Below are positions 27,620 to 36,092 of a stretch of DNA of 64,000 bases, piece after piece. Source of the DNA: Alphaproteobacteria bacterium (GTDB lineage: Bacteria > Pseudomonadota > Alphaproteobacteria > Rhizobiales > CAJQND01); NCBI GenBank assembly GCA_024227565.1, contig JAAEUE010000132.1, positions 61,138 through 125,137 of the forward strand. Direction: 5' to 3'. Position 1 is the first letter of the stretch; each line of letters begins with the position of its first letter. Below the pieces are notes generated by a model. That model saw nothing but the letters and a program-made list of their open reading frames with translations, did not search any database and was not told the DNA's origin. Made by a program: the position numbers and the translations under genes.

Positions 27620-28408
27620 TCAGTCTAGCAGCATCAAGAACTCGATGATGCCTTGGAACTCGGCGCGTCTGCCGGATCGGCGTTCAGCCTCTTCTTCGTC
27701 TGGGCCCCATTGTTCAATCTGCCAATCTTCATCCACATGAGCAAGCGACCAAACCTCTTCGGCAGGCAGATGCTGGCGCTGTGCGGCCGCCGCCAGCACC
27801 GCCGATCCGGTTATAGTCATCGCATTGTGGTAGCCGGCCATGGCAAAATCGTTCAGGTCCTCCACAAATCGGCGAAATGCTGTCAGGCAGGCATCAGATT
27901 GACTTTGATGAGTGATGCCGGTCGTCATTGAAAACCGGGCGCCCAGATCCTCAGCAGCCCATTTGAGCACCGGGTCCCAATGTTTGCACTGACGGGCCAC
28001 GAGTTTCGCTGGCCCTTCGGCCCTGTAGCACAACAGATCAGCGTTCGCATAATCGACGATTTCATCGATAATCCTGGATCTGTCGTCCCCCACCCGGTCC
28101 AATGCCGTGTTGCACAGCTTGGTCAGCATCATCGAACCTGGATCGATATGTTCCTCTTGACGCTCCCATTCCCGCACAACCGCTTCGCCCAAGCGGCGGC
28201 TCGGCATCCTCAACGCCTTCTTGAGAGGTGTCTTCACTGGCCGCTCATCCAAGGCAAGTCCAAACCCGCCGGACTGGTCCTGCAAGGACACAGATTTGTA
28301 GAAGCGCTTTGCCAACGGCCGGTCGTAAACCGCCTGAGCAGAGATCTTGCGCGCCAATTCGGCGGGGTCAGGTCCGTGGCCATGACCGTTTCCAGATGAA
28401 GCGCTCAT
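27620..28408 (-). CDS. ATP12 family F1-ATPase assembly chaperone
   Basis: The 262-residue protein matches the ATP12 family, which in mitochondria holds the F1 alpha subunit during assembly of ATP synthase and is conserved in alphaproteobacteria. Typical segments are LDERPVKTPLKKALRMPSRRLGEAVVREWERQ, MMLTKLCNTALDRV and YHNAMTITGSAVLAAA with the closing W-x-x-x-H-V-D-E-D-W-Q-I-x-Q-W-G. I start it at the ATG at 28408, which overlaps the HAD gene stop by 4 nt; the frame upstream adds 12 codons inside that gene. Confidence 0.92.
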   Translation of the reverse strand: MSASSGNGHGHGPDPAELARKISAQAVYDRPLAKRFYKSVSLQDQSGGFGLALDERPVKTPLKKALRMPSRRLGEAVVREWERQEEHIDPGSMMLTKLCNTALDRVGDDRSRIIDEIVDYANADLLCYRAEGPAKLVARQCKHWDPVLKWAAEDLGARFSMTTGITHQSQSDACLTAFRRFVEDLNDFAMAGYHNAMTITGSAVLAAAAQRQHLPAEEVWSLAHVDEDWQIEQWGPDEEEAERRSGRRAEFQGIIEFLMLLD

Positions 28409-29106
28409 GCCTTGCCTCCCCTCATCTTGCCAAATCCCTGCCAAAACACATTAAGAACGTCCTGCAATTCATTAAAATGACTTAATAATGCATCAGGTAC
28501 GCATGCTTGCAAATCGGACTTGGAATGGTAACCCCAATCAACACCAACCGAGGAGACACCAGCCGCATGGGCCATCTGCAGATCATACACTGTGTCGCCT
28601 ATCATCACGGTGTTCTTTGGCGTTGTTCCAGCGTCTGCCATGGCCTGATGGATCATCGCAGGATGGGGCTTGGATGGCGCATCATCTGCGGTCTGAATGG
28701 TCATAAAACAATGTTGCAGATCATGTTCCAACAGTACCCGGCGCATCCCGCGTTGTGATTTCCCGGTGGCGATCCCCAAAACCACGTCATCACGCGCGGC
28801 AAGGCTGCGGACCACCTCTGCTGCACCGTCATATAGCGGCTCCTGACGGTGTGTGTCGGACACCAACGTGCCAAACGAGGTTTTGTAACGTTCTGCCAGT
28901 TGGTGCCGGTCCGCCGGAAGCGCCTCAGGAATGAGCACTTCCATGGCTTCAATCAGTGACAGTCCCACGATCGACAATGTGTTCTGACGCGCCGGCGGCG
29001 TCAGGCCCGATTGCTCGAAAGCCAGGTCCATCGCCTGGACAATCAGGTCCTGGCTGTCGACCAGGGTGCCATCGCAGTCGAAAATAACCAGTTTGTGGCC
29101 AGCCAT
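28405..29106 (-). CDS. HAD superfamily phosphatase, phosphoglycolate phosphatase-like
   Basis: The 233-residue protein has the HAD nucleophile motif VIFDCDGTLVDSQ (Asp10 and Asp12), motif II in GIATGKSQRG, a Lys in PSKPHPAMI and the acidic pair in VMIGDTVYDLQMA. It has the C1 helical cap of the Gph-like group. The substrate is not certain; phosphoglycolate or a nucleotide monophosphate is typical. It starts 1 nt after the RluA-type gene stop and overlaps the ATP12 gene by 4 nt, so the three are one operon. Confidence 0.9.
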   Translation of the reverse strand: MAGHKLVIFDCDGTLVDSQDLIVQAMDLAFEQSGLTPPARQNTLSIVGLSLIEAMEVLIPEALPADRHQLAERYKTSFGTLVSDTHRQEPLYDGAAEVVRSLAARDDVVLGIATGKSQRGMRRVLLEHDLQHCFMTIQTADDAPSKPHPAMIHQAMADAGTTPKNTVMIGDTVYDLQMAHAAGVSSVGVDWGYHSKSDLQACVPDALLSHFNELQDVLNVFWQGFGKMRGGKA

Positions 29107-29107
29107 C

Positions 29108-30088
29108 TTAGGGCAATTCCTCTAAGATCTGATCGCCCAACTCAACATCCAGGCCTAACAGGTTCCAGCTTTGCTGCATGTGCCCTGGCAACGGCGCGGA
29201 TACTTCGAGGATACCGCCCTCTGGATGGGGAATGCTGATTGACCGGGCGTGCAGGTGTAACCGGTTTTGGATCCCGCCAGGCAGCTCCCAGTTTTCAATG
29301 TTAAAATATTTGGCATCCCCGACGATCGGATGACCGATCTCAGCGGCATGAACCCGCAGCTGATGTGTCCGCCCCGTCACCGGCTGGAGCACCAGCCAGG
29401 AGAGCTTATGGGCTGACTGCTCCACGACCGCATACTGGCTCACCGCATGCACCGCCCCGCCCTGGCGCTGCAGGTAGGAGTGCATGACCTCGCCTTCGGG
29501 CCCCTCTTGCTTCTTGAGCCAGGTGGAAATGCGCCCCTGGCGAGGCTTTGGCACGCTGGCCACAAGTCCCCAATAGATTTTCCGCGTGTCGCGGGCCTTG
29601 AAGCTTTCCGCCAGAGATTTGGCCGCCAAGCGGGTTTTGGCGATTAACAAGACGCCTGACGTGTCTCGGTCGAGCCGGTGCACGAGCCGAGGCCGCTGGC
29701 CGTCCGAACCGATGAGCGCGCCCAGCATACCATCCACATGGCGCGTCAGGCCGGGACCGCCTTGCACGGCAAGGCCTGCGGGCTTGTTGAGAACCAGTAC
29801 CGTGCCGTCATCATGCAGTGTCATTTTCGCAATCGCGTCGCGGTCGCGTTCCGACGCCTCATTGCGCACCTCAGGCGGCTCATCACTGATGGGCGGGATG
29901 CGAATTGTCTGCCCAGCCTCCAAGCGCAGGTTGGTTTTGGCACGTTTGCCGTCAACCCGAACCTGTCCGGAGCGCAGCAGCTTCTGCAGGCGCCCGAAAC
30001 CGAGCGTAGGGAAATGTGCCTTGAACCAACGGTCCAGTCGCATACCTTCTTCATCGCCGGTCACCGATTTTGAGGAAACGCCGTTCAT
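29108..30088 (-). CDS. rluC: RluA-family 23S rRNA pseudouridine synthase
   Basis: The 326-residue protein has an N-terminal S4 RNA-binding domain (MRLDRWFKAHFPTLGFGRLQKLLRSGQVRVDGKRA) and the catalytic domain of the RluA family, with the catalytic Asp in RPRLVHRLDRDTSGVLLIAKT near residue 150. The S4 domain and length resemble RluC and RluD; RluC (23S positions 955, 2504, 2580) is the more likely but not certain. The start at 30088 overlaps the crcB stop by 4 nt; the frame continues upstream inside crcB, which I discount. Confidence 0.9.
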   Translation of the reverse strand: MNGVSSKSVTGDEEGMRLDRWFKAHFPTLGFGRLQKLLRSGQVRVDGKRAKTNLRLEAGQTIRIPPISDEPPEVRNEASERDRDAIAKMTLHDDGTVLVLNKPAGLAVQGGPGLTRHVDGMLGALIGSDGQRPRLVHRLDRDTSGVLLIAKTRLAAKSLAESFKARDTRKIYWGLVASVPKPRQGRISTWLKKQEGPEGEVMHSYLQRQGGAVHAVSQYAVVEQSAHKLSWLVLQPVTGRTHQLRVHAAEIGHPIVGDAKYFNIENWELPGGIQNRLHLHARSISIPHPEGGILEVSAPLPGHMQQSWNLLGLDVELGDQILEELP

Positions 30089-30465
30089 TGCAGCACCGCC
30101 CGCATCAACCAGAGCCCTGCAAACAGCGCAATAATGGACAACATCACCGATGCACCGAGATACCCCCACGCCAGCACGCTGGCTTTGCGTTCCGTAAGCA
30201 CCGCAAAATCGAGGGCAAAAGCAGAGAACGTGGTGAACCCGCCAAGCACGCCAGTGGTGAGAAATGCTCTCATATCCTGGCCCAGCGAGAACTTGAGCGC
30301 GGCTGCCTCAACAATGATCCCCATGAGAAAGCACCCAAGCACGTTCACACACAGGGTCCCATAGGGGAACCCATGCCCAATAAGGCGCGTGGCCCAAATC
30401 CCAACAAGATACCGCCCCGAGGCGCCAACGGCGCCGCCAAGTGCGACCCAAAGAACAATCGGCAT
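30085..30465 (-). CDS. crcB: fluoride channel CrcB/Fluc
   Basis: The 126-residue membrane protein exports fluoride. It has four membrane segments, the GGAVGASGRYLVG start, NVLGCFLMG with the pore Asn, and GVLGGFTTFSAFALD with the Phe-box and the Na-site region. The start is the ATG at 30465 (MPIVLWVALGG); the frame opens 12 codons earlier. It is the first gene of a tightly packed crcB-rluC-HAD-ATP12 operon. I see no fluoride riboswitch before it. Confidence 0.95.
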   Translation of the reverse strand: MPIVLWVALGGAVGASGRYLVGIWATRLIGHGFPYGTLCVNVLGCFLMGIIVEAAALKFSLGQDMRAFLTTGVLGGFTTFSAFALDFAVLTERKASVLAWGYLGASVMLSIIALFAGLWLMRAVLQ

Positions 30466-30550
30466 GTGGAGCGGTATAACGATGGTGTGGGAGCGGGGCA
30501 ATGGAGGAAACGCGTTTAACTGCCTTCAGTACGTGCGCATCGATCACGTT

Positions 30551-31357
30551 TCACGGCAGATCACCGGCACAGCGGAACCCCACCATATCGAGGCCAATGC
30601 CCGGCTGGTTCGCATGGCGGTAGGCAGCGCGCAGACAATAGGGATTGTTGCCCCACCCGCCACCTCGTATGGAACGCTTCGCCGGATCACCAGGGAAAGG
30701 AGACGATGTCCACTCCCAAACATTGCCGATCATGTCATCCAACGCGAACGGAGACCGACCCGCGGGAAAAGAGCCCACCGGTGCGGTGCGACGATAACCA
30801 TCGGCCTCGGACGGGCTGCAACACGACCAGGTTCCAGCGTTCGCGACTTTCGCAAGTCGGGACTTGGTTATGGTTTTGCCCCACGGGTAGCGCAGTCCAC
30901 CTGGACCGCGGGCAGCATACTCCCACTCCACTTCGCTGGGCAATCTGAGGCCGTGATGACTACAAAACGCTTCTGCGTCGATTGCCGAGACTTGCACAAC
31001 AGGATGCAGCCCAAGCGCATGCAATTGGCTGCTGGATCCTTGAGGATGGCGCCAATCGGCCCCAGCCACCTGCTCCCAGCGCTTATCCCAAACATTTCCC
31101 TTACCGCTGGTTTCAACGGTGGTGGTGTATCCGGTGTCCGCCACGAACTCCACAAACTGCAGGTTGGTTACTTCCCGGCGCATCAAGCGGAACGCATGAA
31201 CCTCAACCTGGCGCACCACTTCGTTCTTATCACCCTTCGCATCGCCAAGTTGGGCCGTTCCGGCGGCTATGTCCACAAGATCGAGACCCTGTGCGTTGGC
31301 ACAGGTCACATGGAGAACACAGAACAGTGCAACCAAACATATTCTGAAAGCCGGCAT
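30551..31357 (-). CDS. exported sulfatase-modifying-factor (FGE-type) domain protein
   Basis: The 268-residue protein starts with a signal peptide (MPAFRICLVALFCVLHVTCANA) and has the SUMF1/formylglycine-generating-enzyme fold: RREVTNLQFVEFVADTGY, RLPSEVEWEYAARGPGG, MIGNVWEWTSSPFPG and RSIRGGGWGNNPYCLRAAYR. True FGEs use two Cys in the last motif; here the first is replaced (GGGWGNN) and only the second remains, so it probably does not make formylglycine. The true start is the ATG at 31357; the much longer upstream frame overlaps the divergent aldo/keto reductase gene and does not look coding. Confidence 0.85.
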   Translation of the reverse strand: MPAFRICLVALFCVLHVTCANAQGLDLVDIAAGTAQLGDAKGDKNEVVRQVEVHAFRLMRREVTNLQFVEFVADTGYTTTVETSGKGNVWDKRWEQVAGADWRHPQGSSSQLHALGLHPVVQVSAIDAEAFCSHHGLRLPSEVEWEYAARGPGGLRYPWGKTITKSRLAKVANAGTWSCCSPSEADGYRRTAPVGSFPAGRSPFALDDMIGNVWEWTSSPFPGDPAKRSIRGGGWGNNPYCLRAAYRHANQPGIGLDMVGFRCAGDLP

Positions 31358-31481
31358 GCTCCGGATTGCCTCGCACAGCTGTGATCGCGCCGCGATCTGT
31401 CTTGGGGTAGAATTTCGGCATTGGGAACTCGATGCAAGAGTTTTCTCGCCCACAGCCCCTATTGCATTGGCGGAGGACGGA

Positions 31482-32402
31482 ATGGATCGACGTACATTTA
31501 TCAATCTGGCCGCTGCCACCAGCACGGCAACCGCCTTCACCAGCTGGTCCAACAAGAGTTGGGCGGCGCAAACCGGGCTGCTAACCCGCAAAATCCCCTC
31601 TAGCGGCGAAGCTATTCCCGTACTTGGTATGGGCACTTGGATCACGTTCAATGTGGGCAAGAACAAAACTTTACGGGACAAAAGACTGGAAGTGTTGAGC
31701 ACGTTTTTTGCAGGCGGCGGCGGCATGATTGATTCATCGCCCATGTATGGGTCCTCCGAGGAGGTCGTAGGTTACTGTCTTGCAAAGCTGCCACCGCAAA
31801 AGAGACTGTTCACCGCAACCAAGGTTTGGACCGTCTCAAAATGGATGGGTGAGCGCCAGATGCAGACGTCGGAAAAGCTCTGGAAGGAAGATACGTTTGA
31901 CCTGATCCAAATACACAATTTGGTGGACTGGGAAGTTCACATGGACACCTTGAACACCTGGAAATCGCAAGGCCGCCTCAGACACACAGGAATCACCACA
32001 TCCCATGGCCGCCGGCACAAAGAATTTGAAAGGGTGGCGCGGGAGCATCGGTTCGACTTTGCCCAATTCACCTACAATATAGAGGATCGAGAGGCAGAAA
32101 ACCGCCTTCTGCCCATGGCAGCTGACCGCGGCATGGGCGTAATCATCAATCGCCCGTTCCAACGCGGGGCCCTCATCAAGAAACTCAATGGTAAGCCCCT
32201 GCCCGCTTGGGCAGCCGAATTTGGAGCCCAGACATGGCCGCAGTTTCTCTTGAAGTTTGTGATCTCGCACCCGGCGGTCACCTGTGCCATTCCTGCCACC
32301 TCAAACCCAGCCCATATGCGTGAAAATCTGGAGGCTGGACGCGGCGCCTTGCCTGACGAGGCAATGAGAATACGCATGGCCGACTATGTGCACACCCTCT
32401 GA
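31482..32402 (+). CDS. Tat-exported aldo/keto reductase
   Basis: The 306-residue protein begins MDRRTFINLAAATSTATAF, a twin-arginine signal, so it is probably exported folded. The mature part is an aldo/keto reductase barrel with the catalytic Asp and Tyr in MIDSSPMYGSS, the Lys in LFTATKVW and the His in DLIQIHN. The ATG at 31482 has GGAGG 6 nt before it; the frame upstream is not needed. It is divergent from the FGE-type gene, and DUF6064 follows after 18 nt. A periplasmic reductase of this family should carry its own nucleotide cofactor or use another reductant; the substrate is unknown. Confidence 0.85.
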   Translation: MDRRTFINLAAATSTATAFTSWSNKSWAAQTGLLTRKIPSSGEAIPVLGMGTWITFNVGKNKTLRDKRLEVLSTFFAGGGGMIDSSPMYGSSEEVVGYCLAKLPPQKRLFTATKVWTVSKWMGERQMQTSEKLWKEDTFDLIQIHNLVDWEVHMDTLNTWKSQGRLRHTGITTSHGRRHKEFERVAREHRFDFAQFTYNIEDREAENRLLPMAADRGMGVIINRPFQRGALIKKLNGKPLPAWAAEFGAQTWPQFLLKFVISHPAVTCAIPATSNPAHMRENLEAGRGALPDEAMRIRMADYVHTL

Positions 32403-32420
32403 GAAGACCTAGGCACTAAC

Positions 32421-33080
32421 ATGGTCCCCCTCTCACTTGAAGTTTTCCTCGGAACGCTGGAGGACTTCAACCGCATGATCCGGCCGATGCAGATGCTGGC
32501 CGCCGCATTTGGATTGGTGGCCTTATGGGTGGTGCTCAGACCCCAACAGCTCTCCAGCCGGTTGCTCGGCCTGATTCTGGCGTCGAGCTGGGCGGCAACA
32601 GGTCTTTTTTATCATCTGAGCACATTTGCGGAGTTGAATTTCTGGGACTATCCAATCGGCCTAGCTTTTCTGGCCCAGGCGGTGATTTTGTTCTGGTCCG
32701 GTGCCGTCGCGAACCGGTTCACCGTAGGGACCTCTGTTGGCGCAGCCCATCACCTGGGTTTGGTTCTCGGGTTTTATGGCCTGGCAGGTGCGCCATTGGT
32801 TGGCATTGCATCAGGCCGCAATTGGGCCGAAGTGGGATACTTCGCAATAAGTCCGGGCCCAACGATCCTTTTCACCGTTGGTGTGCTGCTGATGCTCAAC
32901 GGCCGCAGCCTGATTGGTCTATGGGTCTTGCCTGTGCTAGCCGCCGTGCCGGTATCAATATTCGGCAGCTCTTTGATACTGCTCGAGGATGCCAGTGTTC
33001 TGCCCATCGTTGCCGTCGCACTTATCATACGCTTCAGAAGCAGCGCCAAATCAAGAATCCGTCTGAATTCGGACGATTAA
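32421..33080 (+). CDS. DUF6064-like membrane protein
   Basis: The 219-residue protein has about six membrane segments. The opening LSLEVFLGTLEDFNRMIRPMQMLAAAFGLVALW and the AELNFWDYPIGLAFLAQAVILFW segment resemble the DUF6064 family of unknown function, although I rate this match only fair. It lies 18 nt behind the Tat-exported reductase gene and is probably cotranscribed. It might be a membrane partner of that enzyme. Confidence 0.65.
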   Translation: MVPLSLEVFLGTLEDFNRMIRPMQMLAAAFGLVALWVVLRPQQLSSRLLGLILASSWAATGLFYHLSTFAELNFWDYPIGLAFLAQAVILFWSGAVANRFTVGTSVGAAHHLGLVLGFYGLAGAPLVGIASGRNWAEVGYFAISPGPTILFTVGVLLMLNGRSLIGLWVLPVLAAVPVSIFGSSLILLEDASVLPIVAVALIIRFRSSAKSRIRLNSDD

Positions 33081-33083
33081 CTC

Positions 33084-33770
33084 CTAACGGCAGGGCGCTG
33101 GCTCATGTGCCGTTCGTGTGTTACCCGCCCAGTCATACACAATGCGAACGCAGCGCCTCGTTACGCCCCCACGCCGTTCGCGTGTCCGCAACTGCAGAGT
33201 CATTCCGGCCCATGCGAAACTGTCTTTATAGCGGTGCGTCTTGTCGCGCCAGCGGCTCACCACCCGCATTGACTTGGTATCGAACGACACATTGCTCATT
33301 GCCTCCAAAAGACCAGAGCGGACAAAGCGCCTAGCATCTGGATCGTAGAGCAAAAAGTAGAAGGGCTGTGGCACGGAGAGGTGACCGCGGCGCATGATGC
33401 CCAGATCACCGTGCCCATCAAAGTTCATATCGGTGTAGAGCACCCCCACATCACTGGGGCCGATAGGCGGCCGAGCTTCCAGGTGCAGGGTCTGAAACGG
33501 TTCAGCCCCATTTCTGCGCAGGATGATCTGCTGGACGGTGTTTGGCCCTCGGCCAACCAGCGATATGCTGAGTGTGCGTCCCTCACCTTCCCACGCCACG
33601 CAAACCGCCAGTTCACGTTTCACCTGACCTGCGAATAAAACACAGTTGGATCCGTCCAAACTCACCGCCGCATGAGCTCCGGTCCATGCCGCCGATAGGA
33701 CAAGGGCCGCGGTTACGGTCTGCCAAGCACCGTATCGCCATGCCTTAGAACCTGACGTCCTCCTGTTCAT
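33084..33770 (-). CDS. exported protein with a calcium-loop-like motif, function unknown
   Basis: With a start at the ATG at 33770 the product is 228 residues, with an N-terminal segment ending in AHA (TAALVLSAAWTGAHA) that looks like a signal peptide. The mature part contains YTDMNFDGHGDLGIMRRG, an Asp-rich loop like those of FG-GAP/VCBS and XAC2610-type proteins, followed by YDPDARRFVRSGLLEAMSNVSFD, which fits that group. Six Cys or fewer are visible. The start overlaps the stop of the small membrane protein gene by 26 nt; a start at 33824 is also possible. Confidence 0.6.
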   Translation of the reverse strand: MNRRTSGSKAWRYGAWQTVTAALVLSAAWTGAHAAVSLDGSNCVLFAGQVKRELAVCVAWEGEGRTLSISLVGRGPNTVQQIILRRNGAEPFQTLHLEARPPIGPSDVGVLYTDMNFDGHGDLGIMRRGHLSVPQPFYFLLYDPDARRFVRSGLLEAMSNVSFDTKSMRVVSRWRDKTHRYKDSFAWAGMTLQLRTRERRGGVTRRCVRIVYDWAGNTRTAHEPAPCR

Positions 33771-34002
33771 GCTCGGTATCCTCTTCATCATCTGGCAAAA
33801 GAGGCTCTCGCGTAACTTGCTCACCTGGTTTGTGTTTCTTCAAGATCAACACTATGACGGCAAAACTGCCAACCGCCAGCGCCACCAGGAAACTGTTGAA
33901 ATGAATCACGTGAGCCTTGCCGGCGCCCGCCCACCACAAAAGCCCCGCCACGCACACCACCACGACCCAGTGCCATGGTTTACCCAGAAAGACCTCACGC
34001 AT
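33745..34002 (-). CDS. small membrane protein encoded behind the TRAP permease
   Basis: The 85-residue protein (start MREVFLGKPWHWVVVV at 34002) has two membrane segments (about residues 10-27 and 35-55) and an acidic C-terminus (PDDEEDTEHEQEDVRF). The ATG has AAGGCGGAG before it and overlaps the end of the TRAP permease gene by 8 nt. A small membrane protein in this position is common in loci for fused TRAP permeases, but its function is not known. Confidence 0.7.
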   Translation of the reverse strand: MREVFLGKPWHWVVVVCVAGLLWWAGAGKAHVIHFNSFLVALAVGSFAVIVLILKKHKPGEQVTREPLLPDDEEDTEHEQEDVRF

Positions 34003-36013
34003 CGCTCCGCCTTTCTGCTGGTTGTGCTGAGCCAATGAGCCGCGGCCCGACAACAATCGCTGCCAAAACCATCCCGGCAATCTCCCAGATGTACCCGTCT
34101 ATCCCCAGAACGGCATTGTTGGGCGGAAGCAAAATAAACGCAGCGGCAACGAGCGTAATCAGCCGATAAGGCCCGCTGATGGCACCGCGGTACCAACCTT
34201 CAATGGCTATGGACAGAACCCACAATCCAGCCAACACCAAGATTGCAGACAACGCAGTCAACCACAATGGGCCCACGAACAGCAATGAGGGATTGTAGAC
34301 GAACACAAGCGGCACCAGATACTTGGCAATGCCGACACGGGTCGATTCAATCGCCGTCGCCATTGGCGGCGTCTTGGCAATGGCCGCACCGGCAAATGAG
34401 GCTAAAGCCACAGGCGGCGTGATCGTCGAGACCACGCCAAAATAGAAAGCAAACATATGGGCTGCAATCGGCTCCACTCCGATCTTCACCAACGCTGGTA
34501 CGATGAGGGCAGCCACCGTAATGTAGACCGCGGTTGTGGTAATGCCCATGCCTAAGATGATGGCGGAAACGCCCGTCAGCCCCAACAATACCATGAGATT
34601 ACCGCCCGACAGTTCGATCACTGACTGGGTGAACTTGAGCCCAAGGCCCGAGACAAAGACAGAACCGATAATCAACCCTGCGCAGGCACATGCAATGGTT
34701 ACCGGCATAGTGGCTCTGATCCCGGCCTCAAGAGCGGCCACAAGATCAACCGGGCTCATGCGGGTGCCCTTATTGATGAAACTCAGCGCAAACAACGAGA
34801 CCAGGCCCCAGAAGGCCGATTTCATGGGTGTGTAGCCGGCAATCAGGAAATAGATCAGGACGCCAAGGGCAATCAGCAGATGCCACCCCGCGCGCAACAC
34901 AGGCCCTGCTCGGGGCAAACGGGCTCTCTCGATCTTGCCAATACCATTCTTTTCCGCCTCCAGATGCACCATGAAATAGACGGTGGCAAAGTAGAGGAAC
35001 GCCGGGATAGCAGCTGCCACAATGATGTTCGTGTAGGCCGTGGTCAGGAATTCCGCCATGATGAACGCTGCCGCGCCCATGATCGGCGGCGTGATCTGCC
35101 CGCCCGACGAGGCGCAGGCTTCCACTGCAGCTGCAAACTTGGCGCGGTAGCCAAGGTTCTTCATGAGGGGGATTGTGAAAGACCCGGTGGTCACCACATT
35201 GGCCACCGCCGAGCCAGATACCGTGCCCATGAACCCACTGGCCACCACTGACGCCTTTGCCGGCCCACCAGTGCGATGGCCCGTGAGCGCAACTGCCAAG
35301 TCGATAAAGAAGCGGCCCGCGCCCGAACGGATCAACAATGCACCGAAGATGATGAACAAGACGATATAGGTTGAGCACACGTGGAGCGGGATACCAAAGA
35401 GCCCGTCACTGCTCATGAACAAAACGTCGATGAACTTGCCGAACCGGACCGGAGGCCCATAGAAGAATCCGAAAAAATGGTTCGCATAAAGCGAATGGAT
35501 CACGAAGAAACCGGTGATCAGCACCATTGCCCAGCCCACCGCCCGCCGGGTTGCCTCAAGCACGAGAATAATAAGAATTCCGCCGACGATCAGGTCCGGC
35601 AGTTCCTTTTCACCGTAGCGCAGGTGGAAGGCATCGATGTCCCATATGGTCCAAAGTTGGATGAAGATGATCAGTCCAACGATGACCAAGTCTATTGAAA
35701 ACCCAAGCAATCGAAGGGGATTGCCGCTGGCGCCCTCAACAAACACTGGCTCACGCACGGACCTTCTGAAAAGCGGGAAAGAAAAGAAGGCCAGAATGAG
35801 CATCCCGGTCAGATGTACCGAGCGGAACGAACGCCCTTCCGGTGTTCCAAAGGCGGCCACATAGATGTGAAACAGGGCAAGGCCCAGTGCAATCACCGTT
35901 GAGAAGAGCAGCACGAAATATGTGACGCCCGCGACCTGACCAATCAGAAGACGCTCCAGAAAGCCAAGCTCCTGCTTTTCCTCGTAGGTGATTTGGGCTT
36001 CTGAGACGCTCAT
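33995..36013 (-). CDS. TRAP transporter fused permease, TAXI type
   Basis: The 672-residue protein fuses the small (DctQ-like) and large (DctM-like) membrane subunits of a TRAP transporter, as is usual in TAXI systems. The N-terminal part has about 6 membrane segments; the large part carries GGPAKASVVASGFMGTVSGSAVANVVTTGSFTIPLMK (as separate stretches AKASVVASGFMGTVSGSAVA and TTGSFTIPLMK), which is the conserved TRAP-T signature, and VVSTITPPVALASFAGAAIA. It uses the sodium gradient with the binding protein encoded just upstream. The ligand is unknown. Confidence 0.93.
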   Translation of the reverse strand: MSVSEAQITYEEKQELGFLERLLIGQVAGVTYFVLLFSTVIALGLALFHIYVAAFGTPEGRSFRSVHLTGMLILAFFSFPLFRRSVREPVFVEGASGNPLRLLGFSIDLVIVGLIIFIQLWTIWDIDAFHLRYGEKELPDLIVGGILIILVLEATRRAVGWAMVLITGFFVIHSLYANHFFGFFYGPPVRFGKFIDVLFMSSDGLFGIPLHVCSTYIVLFIIFGALLIRSGAGRFFIDLAVALTGHRTGGPAKASVVASGFMGTVSGSAVANVVTTGSFTIPLMKNLGYRAKFAAAVEACASSGGQITPPIMGAAAFIMAEFLTTAYTNIIVAAAIPAFLYFATVYFMVHLEAEKNGIGKIERARLPRAGPVLRAGWHLLIALGVLIYFLIAGYTPMKSAFWGLVSLFALSFINKGTRMSPVDLVAALEAGIRATMPVTIACACAGLIIGSVFVSGLGLKFTQSVIELSGGNLMVLLGLTGVSAIILGMGITTTAVYITVAALIVPALVKIGVEPIAAHMFAFYFGVVSTITPPVALASFAGAAIAKTPPMATAIESTRVGIAKYLVPLVFVYNPSLLFVGPLWLTALSAILVLAGLWVLSIAIEGWYRGAISGPYRLITLVAAAFILLPPNNAVLGIDGYIWEIAGMVLAAIVVGPRLIGSAQPAERRSDA

Positions 36014-36045
36014 GGTGCCGCCGGTTGCGAACGCAGGAAACGCAA

Positions 36046-36071
36046 GAGTGCGCCGCGGTTGCAGCGCACTC
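36046..36071 (-). promoter_or_regulatory. intergenic hairpin between TAXI binding-protein and permease genes
   Basis: GAGTGCGC (36046-36053) and GCGCACTC (36064-36071) pair perfectly around a 10-nt loop. The hairpin sits in the 79 nt between the two genes of the TRAP operon. Such hairpins often stop most transcripts or protect the upstream message, giving more binding protein than permease. Confidence 0.55.
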
Positions 36072-36092
36072 TCAATTCAATTGGACCGATGA

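Noticed and set aside
30551..31744. 397-residue reading of the FGE-like gene
   Set aside because: The first 129 codons are antisense to the aldo/keto reductase gene; the signal peptide begins at the ATG at 31357.
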